NCBI GenBank assembly: GCA_027032075.1
Contig: JALVOC010000089.1
Location: 434,001 to 498,000 of the forward strand
From: Chromatiales bacterium
Lineage (GTDB): Bacteria; Pseudomonadota; Gammaproteobacteria; UBA6429; Thiohalophilaceae
Direction: 5' to 3'
Length of the DNA stretch: 64,000 nucleotides
In this document: positions 9,874 through 21,021 of the stretch, piece by piece
Numbering within the stretch: the first letter of the stretch is position 1
Layout of the letters: each line of letters opens with the position of its first letter
Program-made: the position numbers and the translations under genes
The notes under the pieces: generated by a model
What the model was told of the DNA's origin: nothing
Seen by the model: only the letters and a program-made list of their open reading frames with translations
Database searches by the model: none

Positions 9874-10811
9874 GATGGTTCTCCTCGAAGTGTTTTTACT
9901 GCCTGCAAAAAGTTCAGATTCTGCCGAACGCCGCTTTCATTGTTTTTTCCGGTGTCACCGCTTTGTTCATCCAGCTGTTGCGGCAAATTTTTAAAGCAGT
10001 CATTGATATCGTTGCAAACAATATCCGTATCACCCCAGGGAAGGTGGCGATAGATCGCAATATCATCCAGACCAAAAAGAGGATATTTGATAATGTCAAA
10101 ATAGGGTGAATAATCGAAATCCCGCGGTGTTACCAGTTTGGGATTCCGCTGATAAAGATGGACCTTGCCATGTTCCAGATGTTCCGCAAAAGGCAAGAGG
10201 GGAAATTTTACCGACTGAAACGCTTCTGCCAGCATGGTCGAACAGACAGTCTGCGTTGCATCACCGGGATTATGGTTGAACAAACTGGAACGCCAGCGCC
10301 GGGGAAGATAACCGTACGGAAACATGAAGCGCGCCAGATCCAGCAATTGCCGCACATCGTAACCAGTTCCCAGGCGGTTTATCGCATAGGCGATGACTTT
10401 CTGGGCATCACGGGGTGAAAGGCCGCTTGGCCGGCAGATACGCACATGTGAATTCAGATATTTTTTCAGTGGATAGACCACCGTCCCCTGGCCCAGCAGG
10501 GTTTCGATGATCAGTTGTGTTTCGGGTTCGGCGTTGCTGTACTCTGCAACTGTCTGACGGAGGGTTTCGTCTTCGATCTCATACAGCCGTCCGATATAAA
10601 GCGCCGCGTGGGTCCAGGGACTTTGGGTGATCAGTTTGATCACTTCAGACACCTTGCTGCGGCCTTCGACCAGAATAATGTCACCGGGCCGGATTTCATA
10701 ACAAAGCCGCTCGAAATTCAGTAGCAGCACGGAATCATCCGGTTGCTCCGGTTCTTTGGACAACCAATGGGCGATACGGTTACCCAAACGTGTTGTCAGC
10801 TTCACTCCCAT
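9870..10811 (-). CDS. permuted papain-like amidase, YiiX/YaeF-like (NlpC/P60 clan)
   Basis: A 313-residue protein of the permuted NlpC/P60 group. The N-terminal IRPGDIILVEG and the histidine in SPWTHAALYIGR match the His half of the fold. A later CSTMLAEAFQS supplies the nucleophile Cys, in the permuted order used by YiiX/YaeF. Members act on amide or ester bonds of lipids or peptides; the substrate here is unknown. I chose the ATG at 10811 because GGGAGA lies 6 bp upstream; a GTG at 10838 is also open. It is the first gene of the fad operon and overlaps fadE by four bases, so a role in releasing or modifying fatty acyl groups is a reasonable inference. Confidence 0.8.
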   Translation of the reverse strand: MGVKLTTRLGNRIAHWLSKEPEQPDDSVLLLNFERLCYEIRPGDIILVEGRSKVSEVIKLITQSPWTHAALYIGRLYEIEDETLRQTVAEYSNAEPETQLIIETLLGQGTVVYPLKKYLNSHVRICRPSGLSPRDAQKVIAYAINRLGTGYDVRQLLDLARFMFPYGYLPRRWRSSLFNHNPGDATQTVCSTMLAEAFQSVKFPLLPFAEHLEHGKVHLYQRNPKLVTPRDFDYSPYFDIIKYPLFGLDDIAIYRHLPWGDTDIVCNDINDCFKNLPQQLDEQSGDTGKNNESGVRQNLNFLQAVKTLRGEPS

Positions 10812-11042
10812 CCACTTTCTCCCAAAGTGCTGGTGCACACGGGTGGATTTCCAATCTTCTGACCCGTGGACACTGGATATCTCCTTACTTCCGACAGCTG
10901 TTTTGTTTAAAATCTTTCCTGCGTACCGAAATTAGACTCCATTTGTAACGATTAGTGCCTGATTAAAATTATCGGCAATAACAGGCGCTTCTTTATCCTT
11001 ATCCTTATTAAACATATAGTATATTTTACAGAGACTATACTC

Positions 11043-12176
11043 CTACTCCGGGTTAAATCCATCGGCCAATGTCACAGCCTGTTGAATCTGTGAGCGGGGC
11101 GTGTAAAAGTGGGGTGAAAATCGTATGCCGCCTCCGCGCAAGGCACACATCACGTTGTTTTGCATCAGATAATGGTAAAGCAAATCACTTGCTGCCTGGC
11201 GGTGGCGAAACACCACTATGCCTGCATAACGACCCGCTGTCATATCCGTCAGACACTCAAGATGGCGACTGTTTTCCAGCAATTGGAAAAGATATCGACT
11301 GTTCTCCAGCACACGCTGCTGCACCGTTTCCATTCCCGTTTCCAGTAACAAACCAATACTGGCATGCAGTGCATGAATTCCGAGCATATTGGGACTGCCG
11401 CATTCAAAACGGCGGGCGCTGCGGGCAATCCGCCATTCCTTTTGTTCAAAATCAGTATACTCTTCCACCATGTGCCAGCCATACTGGCGCAGCTGCAGCT
11501 GTTCCCTGGCCTCTGGTGTGCTGTAAAACAATGCCAAACCTTCCGGTCCCAACATCCATTTGTGTCCATCGGCAACAACAAAATCGGCCTGCATTTCGTT
11601 TACATCCGTTTGCAAGGCGCCGATACTCTGAATGGCGTCCACACAAAACAGGATCTTTTGTTTTTTACAATGGAGGCCAAGTTCATTCAAATCAACCCGC
11701 AAGCCACTGGCATACTGGACCGAACTGACCGACAACAAGCGTGTCTGCCGGTTGGTTGCCGCTATCAGGGATGCCGCCGGCGTCTCTGCAGAGTGCAAAT
11801 CCACCTGGATCACCTCCACACCGCTCGATTGCAGGGATTCCCAGACGATGCGATTGGAAGGAAACTCTTCATTGCTGATCACGACATTGTCACCAGCCTG
11901 CCAATCGATTCCATGGGCAATTACCGAAAGCGCCTCGGAAGTGTTTTTCAGAAGCGCGATGTCATCAGAGGAGGGGGCATGGATCAGGCGCGCCAGGCGT
12001 TCACGTAGCTCCGCTTCTGTTTGCAGCCAGTGTGCATAGCGTTTGGAACCGAGTTGGGCGTTTTCCCTGGCAAAGTTCACCACCGCATCACGGCTTGGGA
12101 CAGGCCAGGGCGCCACCGCTGCGTGGTTGAGGTAAATAAGATCTTTTGCGAGTTCGAAGCCGTTGAACATTTCCAT
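11043..12176 (-). CDS. class V aminotransferase (PLP-dependent, cysteine desulfurase-like fold)
   Basis: A 377-residue fold-type I PLP enzyme. LNHAAVAPWP near residue 16 resembles the substrate-binding loop of class V enzymes. The PLP lysine lies in VVADGHKWMLGPEG near residue 205, preceded by the cofactor-binding aspartate in FCVDAIQSIGAL. It lacks the conserved catalytic Cys loop of IscS/SufS, so it may be an isopenicillin-N-epimerase-like or other class V enzyme, not a true desulfurase. It is separated by about 230 bp from the fad operon downstream. The second ATG at 12170 is a possible alternative start. Confidence 0.82.
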   Translation of the reverse strand: MEMFNGFELAKDLIYLNHAAVAPWPVPSRDAVVNFARENAQLGSKRYAHWLQTEAELRERLARLIHAPSSDDIALLKNTSEALSVIAHGIDWQAGDNVVISNEEFPSNRIVWESLQSSGVEVIQVDLHSAETPAASLIAATNRQTRLLSVSSVQYASGLRVDLNELGLHCKKQKILFCVDAIQSIGALQTDVNEMQADFVVADGHKWMLGPEGLALFYSTPEAREQLQLRQYGWHMVEEYTDFEQKEWRIARSARRFECGSPNMLGIHALHASIGLLLETGMETVQQRVLENSRYLFQLLENSRHLECLTDMTAGRYAGIVVFRHRQAASDLLYHYLMQNNVMCALRGGGIRFSPHFYTPRSQIQQAVTLADGFNPE

Positions 12177-12471
12177 GATTTTCCGGAGCGGTTCCGTTTT
12201 TCCCTTGCTGTTTTAAAATGCGTTCCGGATACCACACCACTTGTGTCCCGGAGCATCAGGGATGCGGCTGTCGAACTAATACCTCTGGTCCTGATGCGGA
12301 ACCGGAATCCGGCACTGTTTTTAGAATGGTATGTATGTGGAACGCGTATTTAGACAGTAACACAGGAAATCATGATAAACAATTGATTAATAACAATATT
12401 ATTCTTGCTGTAAAGCGGGGGTGAAAGGTGCATGACGGCATCGTCATGCGGACGATATCGGCTGGGTTTTA

Positions 12472-12975
12472 TCAGATACCCAATCGCTGGGATTCCGTGG
12501 CACGCGCGCTTTTTTCCCAGGTGGTATCAAAGAAGTGCAGCAGGTTACCCGCCCAGCCGGCATCGTTGAAGTTGGCTGTGGCTTCAAAACGTTCGGCACG
12601 CCGCCGGTCGAGGACGGCGATGTTGTCCGCTACCATAAACGCATGGTGATACGGCTGGGGCAACTGGCGGATCTGCACCCGGCTGGTCTGGCTGCGGCTC
12701 AGATGGATCAGCTTGTGCCCGGTTTGAATGATACGTGAGATATCGAACACCAGGATGCGTATGCTGGCATGGGAATCGCTTGCGAGTACATGTCTGGCGG
12801 CATCGATGAATTTCGATGAATTATAGAGATCCGGTTCCAGATCATGGCTGAATATGGCCAGAGAATGTGATGCCTGGGCAGCAATGGCAAGGGTGACATC
12901 ACGGCATTCGTCACGTGTGCCGATGCGCAACAACTCATCAGATTTACCGATTTGATACGTCGCAAGATCCTGCAT
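12472..12975 (-). CDS. conserved hypothetical protein (DUF7931-like)
   Basis: A 167-residue cytoplasmic protein with no signal peptide or membrane segment. It contains HDLEPDLYNSSKFIDAARHVL and a later YHHAFMVADNIAVLDRRRAERFEATANF. The layout recalls a single PLD-like or DUF7931 domain, but I see no HxK motif, so catalysis is doubtful. I moved the start from 13023 to the ATG at 12975, where similarity to the family would begin. It is a single gene between the aminotransferase and the ATPase operon. Function unknown. Confidence 0.68.
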   Translation of the reverse strand: MQDLATYQIGKSDELLRIGTRDECRDVTLAIAAQASHSLAIFSHDLEPDLYNSSKFIDAARHVLASDSHASIRILVFDISRIIQTGHKLIHLSRSQTSRVQIRQLPQPYHHAFMVADNIAVLDRRRAERFEATANFNDAGWAGNLLHFFDTTWEKSARATESQRLGI

Positions 12976-13060
12976 ACGTCTAATTCTAGCCCCGAATGGG
13001 GAAACGTCTAATCCTGTGCGCAAAAAAATCCCGCTACCGTCAGCATAACTGCTTGTTTCC

Positions 13061-13924
13061 TCACTCTTTCAAGTGATGTTTTAGAGGATCGAGTCCCGTG
13101 GCGCTCAGTAAAATCACCTCGATTTCCTCGATGATCTCTTCCTGGCGCAGCGCATTACACACACGCAGCAGATCCTCCGATTTATCATCCAGATGCTGCA
13201 CCGCCCCTTCGAGATGCTGTACCCGTCGAAGGTTTTCCGCCATCAACGAGACAAACATAATCTTGTGCAAAGTGGCAAACAGATGGTTGTCAATCAGTTC
13301 GACCAGGAATTCCTCAGGCGGCAGGTTAATCAACGGGGGATGCGAAAATTGCGGCGTGATATTTCTGTAGGATTCAAAAGGGGGTAATACTTCTGCCACG
13401 CTGATCTGTTCTTTATCCGGATCGTGATAGAGGACGCTAAGCGAAAGGGTGCCATGTTGTGCCTGGAGTCCGGAGAGGGTATGGACGATTTGATCCAGCG
13501 TCTTTTCCACTTCTTCAACCACGTTCGCTCCCTCTAGCAAGGCGACCACACGCGGATCATGCTCGAGTCGCATTGCCAGCTTGCTGCCCGAGGCGATCAG
13601 CAGCGGCTTTTCGATGTTTCTGTCCCCTGCATGGGATTCCAGATGGTGCAGCAGAAGATCGTTAAAGTCACCACAAAATCCCCGCTCCGAGCCAATCAGC
13701 AGGTAGACGGGCAGCGAGTCCTCCACGAACGGGAGTGTTTCCGGAAAGAACCCCAGAAAATCGGCGGCCATGGCTTCTGTGTGTTTGACCACGGCACGCT
13801 GGGCGTCGAGAAACCGCGCCAGTTTACGGGTTTCCATATACGCCAGGGTTTTCATGGAATTCATGATTTCGCGGACCTCGCCAAACGTATGGCGCCGCAA
13901 CTCAAGCTCGCGCCGCCGGGTCAC
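13061..13924 (-). CDS. atpG: F-ATPase gamma subunit (N-ATPase type)
   Basis: A 287-residue central-stalk subunit with the long coiled-coil termini of gamma subunits: an N-terminal [32 protein letters not shown] helix and a C-terminal helix with [36 protein letters not shown]. The start I prefer is the GTG at 13924, which overlaps the atpA stop in a GTGA; an ATG at 13948 is also possible. The sequence is divergent from housekeeping AtpG but fits the gamma position at the end of N-ATPase operons. It is the last gene of the operon. Confidence 0.88.
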   Translation of the reverse strand: MTRRRELELRRHTFGEVREIMNSMKTLAYMETRKLARFLDAQRAVVKHTEAMAADFLGFFPETLPFVEDSLPVYLLIGSERGFCGDFNDLLLHHLESHAGDRNIEKPLLIASGSKLAMRLEHDPRVVALLEGANVVEEVEKTLDQIVHTLSGLQAQHGTLSLSVLYHDPDKEQISVAEVLPPFESYRNITPQFSHPPLINLPPEEFLVELIDNHLFATLHKIMFVSLMAENLRRVQHLEGAVQHLDDKSEDLLRVCNALRQEEIIEEIEVILLSATGLDPLKHHLKE

Positions 13925-15408
13925 GCCGTGTTCCCCCTTGCCAGCCATTCGCTCACGGCTTTGGCCCATTGCTCGCGTGAACTGTCCAGGGTGAGTCCGG
14001 ATATTCCGGCATGGTGTTCCAGCAGCGCCAGCTGTGCAGGAACTTCTTCCGGATCCGTCTCATTGAACAGGCCGTCATTGAACGCCACCAACCAGGCCAT
14101 CTGGAATTCAACCGGCAAGGGTGCCAGACGATCCTGTTTGAGGATCTCACGCAGCACGCGGCCACGTCGGATGGCGAGTTCCATGGAAGCTTCCAGACGC
14201 GCACCAAAACGGGTAAACACTTCCAGTTCGAGAAACTGCAGGTAGTCCAGTTTCATCCGGCCGGCTTCCTCCTTGATGCGGGGGTGCTGGGCCTGCCCGC
14301 CGATACGCGATACCGATTTGCCAATATCGATCGCCGGGCGAAAACCGCCTGCAAACAGGCTGCGATCCAGATAAACCTGTCCGTCGGTAATGGAAATGAG
14401 GTTCGTGGGAATGTAGGCGGCAATCTCACCCTGTTGTGTCTCCACGATCGGCAAGGCGGTCAGACTGCCACCACCATGGGCAGCATTGAGACAAGTGGAA
14501 CGTTCCAGCAAACGGGCATGCACAGAGAAAATATCACCCGGATAGGCTTCGCGGCCGGGCGGACGGCGTAACAACAGGGACAGTTCACGGTAGGTTCTCG
14601 CATGGGTGGCGAGATCATCATAGACCACCAGCGTATCCCGTCCCTGTTGCATCCAGTACTCGGCAAGGGCGCAACCGGCAAAAGGGGCAAGATGCTGCAG
14701 GCCGGGGAGGGCGCTGGCCTCGGCAACCACCACGGTCGTATACTCCAGGGCATTGTTTTTGCTCAGGATGTCAATCGTGTTGATGATGGTGGTTCGTTTC
14801 TGACCGATGAGCACGTACACACAGAGCACATCCTTGCCACGCTGATTGATCACGGTATCAAGTGCCACCGAACTGCGCCCCAGTCCCTCATCACCAATCA
14901 ATAACTGGCGCTGTCCCTTGCCAATGGGGATCAAGGTGTCGATGACCTTGATACCGCTATACAACGGTTGGTGGACGAAGTCGCGGGCGATGATCGGGGG
15001 AGAGCGGTTTTCCAGCGGCCACCAGCTTGCCGCTTCGGGCTGCGGCCCGCCGTCCAGCGGGAGACCCAGCGGATCGACGACCCGGCCCAGCAGTGTGTCA
15101 CCCACAGGGATCGTCAGGGCCCTCGATGTCAAATGAACGATGGTGCCCGCGGTCAGCGACGGGGTTTCATGCAGCAACACCGCGCCCACCATCTCTTCGG
15201 TCAGATCGAAAACCATCGCCCGGCTGCCATCCTCAAAATGCAGGATATCGTCCATGGCTGCCGAGGGAAGCCCCGCGATCCAGGTAATGCCGTCGCCTAC
15301 CGAAACCACGCTGCCCTGTTCGGTGATGCGCAGTCCCGGACGGTATTCCGCAAGCCAGGCGGTCTGTTTCTCCAGCAGGCTGGTGCTCCGGGTGGTGTCA
15401 TGTTTCAT
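13921..15408 (-). CDS. atpA: F-ATPase alpha subunit (N-ATPase type), with altered P-loop
   Basis: A 495-residue non-catalytic nucleotide-binding subunit. The open frame runs further upstream to 15651, but homology begins at the ATG at 15408, which overlaps the atpF stop by 11 bases. The P-loop at residues 172-179 reads GDEGLGRS: the usual Walker lysine is arginine (codon at 14875-14877). [21 protein letters not shown] precedes it, and the subunit interface motif [10 protein letters not shown] lies near 400. Binding of Mg-ATP at non-catalytic sites may be changed. It is co-transcribed with atpF and atpG. Confidence 0.92.
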   Translation of the reverse strand: MKHDTTRSTSLLEKQTAWLAEYRPGLRITEQGSVVSVGDGITWIAGLPSAAMDDILHFEDGSRAMVFDLTEEMVGAVLLHETPSLTAGTIVHLTSRALTIPVGDTLLGRVVDPLGLPLDGGPQPEAASWWPLENRSPPIIARDFVHQPLYSGIKVIDTLIPIGKGQRQLLIGDEGLGRSSVALDTVINQRGKDVLCVYVLIGQKRTTIINTIDILSKNNALEYTTVVVAEASALPGLQHLAPFAGCALAEYWMQQGRDTLVVYDDLATHARTYRELSLLLRRPPGREAYPGDIFSVHARLLERSTCLNAAHGGGSLTALPIVETQQGEIAAYIPTNLISITDGQVYLDRSLFAGGFRPAIDIGKSVSRIGGQAQHPRIKEEAGRMKLDYLQFLELEVFTRFGARLEASMELAIRRGRVLREILKQDRLAPLPVEFQMAWLVAFNDGLFNETDPEEVPAQLALLEHHAGISGLTLDSSREQWAKAVSEWLARGNTA

Positions 15409-16144
15409 GGGCGAGCTCAGCGAAACTTGCCAGTTCATCCTGCAAATTGGCGCGCAGTACCCACGATCCGATAGTGATGCGCACTCCGGCCAGCAGTTCC
15501 TTGTCCAGGGTGTAATCGAAAGGCGCGGTAACTTCCAGACTGGAAACCACTGCCTCTTCCAGCCGCTTGCGCAAATCATCCTCCAGAGGATAAGCACTGC
15601 TGACGATAATATTCTTGGCGACTTTGCCGGCAGTGGTGCGTATCTCGGCAAGTTTTTCCGCAGAAAGCGTGGAAAGATCTTTCAGCAACAATTCAATCAG
15701 GTTGTGCTCCAGTTGCGGGCAAACCAGTGCGGACAACAATCGCGTGGTAAAGCGCAGGCTTTGTTGCAGTGCCGTCTTTTCCGTTTTCAAGCGGATGTCT
15801 TCCAGTCTGCGCTGTTCAACCACTTTGGCTTTTTCCCGTTCCTGCTCCAGGCTGAGTTGCAATGCCTCGAGGCGTCGCTGTCGCTCTGCTTCGATCTCTT
15901 TGTCCAGTTCCATGCGCGCTTGTCGCCGTTCCTTTTCCCATTCGGCAAGACGGTTTTCATACTGGGCGCGCAGTGCCAGTGCTTCCGCATGCAAGGTTTC
16001 GGCATCGTGCAGTTTTTTTTCAATACCCGTCCGGCGCCGGGCAATCACCTCCAGCACAGGTTTGTAAAAAAACCGTTTTAAAATCCAGACCAGTACCAGG
16101 AAATTGATAATTTCCAGGACGAAAGTGGACCAGTTCAGTTCCAA
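15398..16144 (-). CDS. atpF: fused F-ATPase b/delta subunit (AtpF of N-ATPase)
   Basis: A 248-residue stator protein. Residues 1-30 form the single membrane anchor of subunit b ([20 protein letters not shown]), followed by a charged coiled coil to about residue 130. The C-terminal third looks like the delta/OSCP C-terminal domain: [21 protein letters not shown] and then [22 protein letters not shown], which matches the GGxxxxxGdxvxxxSv ending of delta subunits. The operon has no separate delta gene, which agrees with a fusion. The length is well above the about 156 residues of a normal b subunit. Confidence 0.9.
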   Translation of the reverse strand: MELNWSTFVLEIINFLVLVWILKRFFYKPVLEVIARRRTGIEKKLHDAETLHAEALALRAQYENRLAEWEKERRQARMELDKEIEAERQRRLEALQLSLEQEREKAKVVEQRRLEDIRLKTEKTALQQSLRFTTRLLSALVCPQLEHNLIELLLKDLSTLSAEKLAEIRTTAGKVAKNIIVSSAYPLEDDLRKRLEEAVVSSLEVTAPFDYTLDKELLAGVRITIGSWVLRANLQDELASFAELAHET

Positions 16145-16184
16145 GATTTCATTCCCCGCGACATTCTTTCAAAATGGCATATGC

Positions 16185-16454
<270 letters not shown>

Positions 16455-17141
16455 TTACTCCTTTTTCTGTTGCCGTAGTTGTTGTGATTGCAGCCCCCCG
16501 GCGACATAGATCAGCGCCAGCATACCGAAGATGTAGGCCTGTACCAGTGCCTCGATGATATGCAGCATGAGGATTGGAATGGGGGCAAGAAAACCGGCCA
16601 CCAGCAGGATCATCAAAGCGGCCATTTCCAGACTCATGATATTGCCGAAGAGGCGTACCGCCAGAGCGACAGTGCGCGTAATTTCACTGATGATATGAAA
16701 AGGCAGGAGGATCGGGCTCGGCGTGAGGTAATGGTGAAGGTAGGCTTTCACTCCCCGGGCGCGAATACCAAACCAGTGTACCGAGAGAAACACCAGGATC
16801 GCAAGGGCAGAGGTGGCAGAGAGATCACGCGTGGGGGAATGCATCCCCGGGATCAACCCGACCAGATTGGCAATCACCAGAAACACCCACAAGGTGCCGA
16901 TAAACGGCAGCAGCATTTGCGTGTGCATGGGCGCAACGGCATGAATCGCATCCTCGATCGTACTGACGATACCCTCGACAGCCGTCTGCACCGCCCCGGG
17001 CTCCGTATACAGCCGGCGGGTGAGCAGCCAGCCGAGGAGGCCGAGGATAACCATAATCCCCCAGCTGGTGAGTATTGTATTCGTGATCGTCAACGGCCCC
17101 ACCTGAAAGACGGTACCGGCAACGATGTCACTGCCTTCCAT
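16455..17141 (-). CDS. atpB: F-ATPase subunit a (N-ATPase type)
   Basis: A 228-residue integral membrane subunit forming the ion half-channels. It has five or six hydrophobic segments. The essential stator arginine is in the motif SEITRTVALAVRLFGNIMS near residue 170, and ALVQAYIFGMLALIYVAGGL forms the last helix. The N-terminal MEGSDIVAGTVFQVGPLTITNTIL is typical of N-ATPase subunit a. It starts 2 bp after the small atpI-like gene and ends 3 bp before atpE. Confidence 0.93.
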   Translation of the reverse strand: MEGSDIVAGTVFQVGPLTITNTILTSWGIMVILGLLGWLLTRRLYTEPGAVQTAVEGIVSTIEDAIHAVAPMHTQMLLPFIGTLWVFLVIANLVGLIPGMHSPTRDLSATSALAILVFLSVHWFGIRARGVKAYLHHYLTPSPILLPFHIISEITRTVALAVRLFGNIMSLEMAALMILLVAGFLAPIPILMLHIIEALVQAYIFGMLALIYVAGGLQSQQLRQQKKE

Positions 17142-17143
17142 GT

Positions 17144-17412
17144 TTACTCCCTTATAAAAAGGTATACGTTCACAGCGCCTACGATTATACCGAGAAAAAT
17201 CATGCTCAAGGTCCAGCGGATGGAGTAACCTTCCACCAGGCCATCCAGCCAGCGTCCAAAGTAGGCGCCTACCACAACCGGCAACACGAATAATAACCCG
17301 AGAGTGCCGATATAGGTGGTTTGGGAGATCAGGGTAGGGCGGTCTTTTTCCGCCTGTTTCATCCGCCGGGCCTGTTGTTCCACTTTTTTACGGAGACGTT
17401 CGTCCTGCTTCA

Positions 17413-17413
<1 letters not shown>
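17144..17413 (-). CDS. AtpZ/AtpI family protein (AtpQ position of N-ATPase operon)
   Basis: An 89-residue membrane protein with a basic N-terminal helix (LRKKVEQQARRMKQAEKDR) and two membrane segments, the first with GALFxxP-like TLGLLFVLPVVVGAYFGRWLD and the second MIFLGIIVGAVNVYLFI. This is the AtpI/AtpZ fold, thought to assist c-ring assembly or divalent cation uptake. The ATG at 17413 overlaps the atpC stop as ATGA. N-ATPase operons usually have atpQ and atpR here; I find only this one, and atpB follows after 2 bp. Confidence 0.85.
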
Positions 17414-19846
<2,433 letters not shown>

Positions 19847-20806
19847 CTAGCAAGGTTGCCCGCCACGGCTTTGCTCGTGCGAACCCATCTCTTGCAACTG
19901 AAACGCGCACAGATGTACCACCCGCTCACGTGCACTGAGTGCACCACCGGCCAGCCCTTGGCCACTTATCCGGATGTCATCACCTTCACCCACCGCCAGA
20001 TGTTCTGACCCATCGGCTGCCGCCACCGCTGACAGAAAGCGCATAACGTCCGGTGGTTTGCTATCTGCACTGCCAGCCTGTTCGTCGATCGCATCTAACG
20101 CATAGCTGCGTAATAGCTTGGGCATGAGCTTGCGAAACGTCACCGAAAAATCGAAAAGCTCCACACCCCGAATCTGACCATTGATGGCGAATACTGCCCC
20201 CACCTGCCCCTCTACCATTTCAATTGCCTTCAGGTACTCTTCCACCTGATCCTGGTAATCATCGTACAGACATTCCATTGCTGCCGTATCGGAATGGCTC
20301 TCCATTCGACTCGACTTCGCAGCGATGTCTTCCCAAACCTCGCCTTGCCGTGAGTGGCGCGTGCCGCTTGTCCGCAAAGACGCAGTCACCTGGTCTGCTT
20401 TTCGTGCACGGCCTGCAGCATAAAAAGCGCGGCCCTTCGTGCTGAATTCGGGGCTTGTGTGTGACCAACGGCCAGCTTCGACACAAGACACCGGGATCGT
20501 GATGGTACTCTTTGCCGGGGCCAGGATCGTGAGGTTAAGCACCCGATTCTGTTTGGCGCCCACCAATTCTTCCCCATCGAGCAGCAGCACAGGTTGGTCG
20601 CCCAGGTTCTCCAAACGAAGCTCCGGCACATCACCTGCTTCAGATGTCTCTGTCACCCTTACATTCCCCCTGGCCAGTGCCTCATCAAGCGTGAGGTAAT
20701 CCGGTTCACCCCCATTTGCAGCAACCAGCGGGATCACTGATAGATTGTTAAATGAAACACCAGCACCAGCTGTCACGCGCGAGAGTGTTTCCTCGATGAT
20801 CCGCAT
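19847..20806 (-). CDS. ARPP-1 domain protein, sigma-54-controlled
   Basis: A 319-residue cytoplasmic protein resembling the ARPP-1 family (named for association with ADP-ribosylglycohydrolase and rhodanese-phosphatase genes). Family-like segments are LSVIPLVAANGGEPDYLTLDEAL at the N-terminus, PVLLLDGEELVGAKQNRVLN near residue 75, TITIPVSCVEAGRW near 100, and VGAVFAINGQIRGVELFD near 205. No biochemical function is known to me. It has an excellent ribosome site (AAAGGAGGTG) and lies just downstream of a -24/-12 promoter shared with the divergent CARF/sigma-54 regulator, so it is the likely target of that regulator. Confidence 0.75.
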   Translation of the reverse strand: MRIIEETLSRVTAGAGVSFNNLSVIPLVAANGGEPDYLTLDEALARGNVRVTETSEAGDVPELRLENLGDQPVLLLDGEELVGAKQNRVLNLTILAPAKSTITIPVSCVEAGRWSHTSPEFSTKGRAFYAAGRARKADQVTASLRTSGTRHSRQGEVWEDIAAKSSRMESHSDTAAMECLYDDYQDQVEEYLKAIEMVEGQVGAVFAINGQIRGVELFDFSVTFRKLMPKLLRSYALDAIDEQAGSADSKPPDVMRFLSAVAAADGSEHLAVGEGDDIRISGQGLAGGALSARERVVHLCAFQLQEMGSHEQSRGGQPC

Positions 20807-20839
20807 TGCACACCTCCTTTACTAGACTCACCACTGTAT

Positions 20840-20856
20840 TGCAGTTGGCGTGCCAA
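20840..20856 (-). promoter_or_regulatory. sigma-54 (-24/-12) promoter for the ARPP-1 gene
   Basis: On the minus strand the bases read TTGGCACGCCAACTGCA, with the GG and GC doublets 12 bases apart as the RpoN consensus requires. The predicted transcript would begin near 20829, giving a leader of about 23 bases that holds the AAAGGAGGTG ribosome site of the ARPP-1 gene. The location beside a gene for a sigma-54 activator supports it. Confidence 0.85.
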
Positions 20857-20964
20857 CAAGTGGAGGCATCGTCGAAATTCATTTTACCGCTTGTATTTCA
20901 TATGGTTACATGCCGTCCCCTGATTCGATGAAGGCGCCCACATTAACCGCACCTAATATTATTC

Positions 20965-20978
20965 TTGTATTTATACAA
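20965..20978. promoter_or_regulatory. inverted repeat upstream of the CARF/sigma-54 regulator
   Basis: TTGTAT and ATACAA are perfect 6-bp arms separated by two bases. The repeat sits 44 bp before the regulator ATG and about 110 bp upstream of the sigma-54 promoter, a position fitting an activator-binding site or an autoregulatory operator. Function is inferred from position only. Confidence 0.4.
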
Positions 20979-21021
20979 TATTTCTTATACTTTGTATGTA
21001 ACCAATTTTCTGAGCATAATC

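Noticed and set aside
15409-15651. Upstream extension of atpA
   Set aside because: The extension overlaps atpF and has no similarity to alpha subunits. The ATG at 15408 fits the family start.
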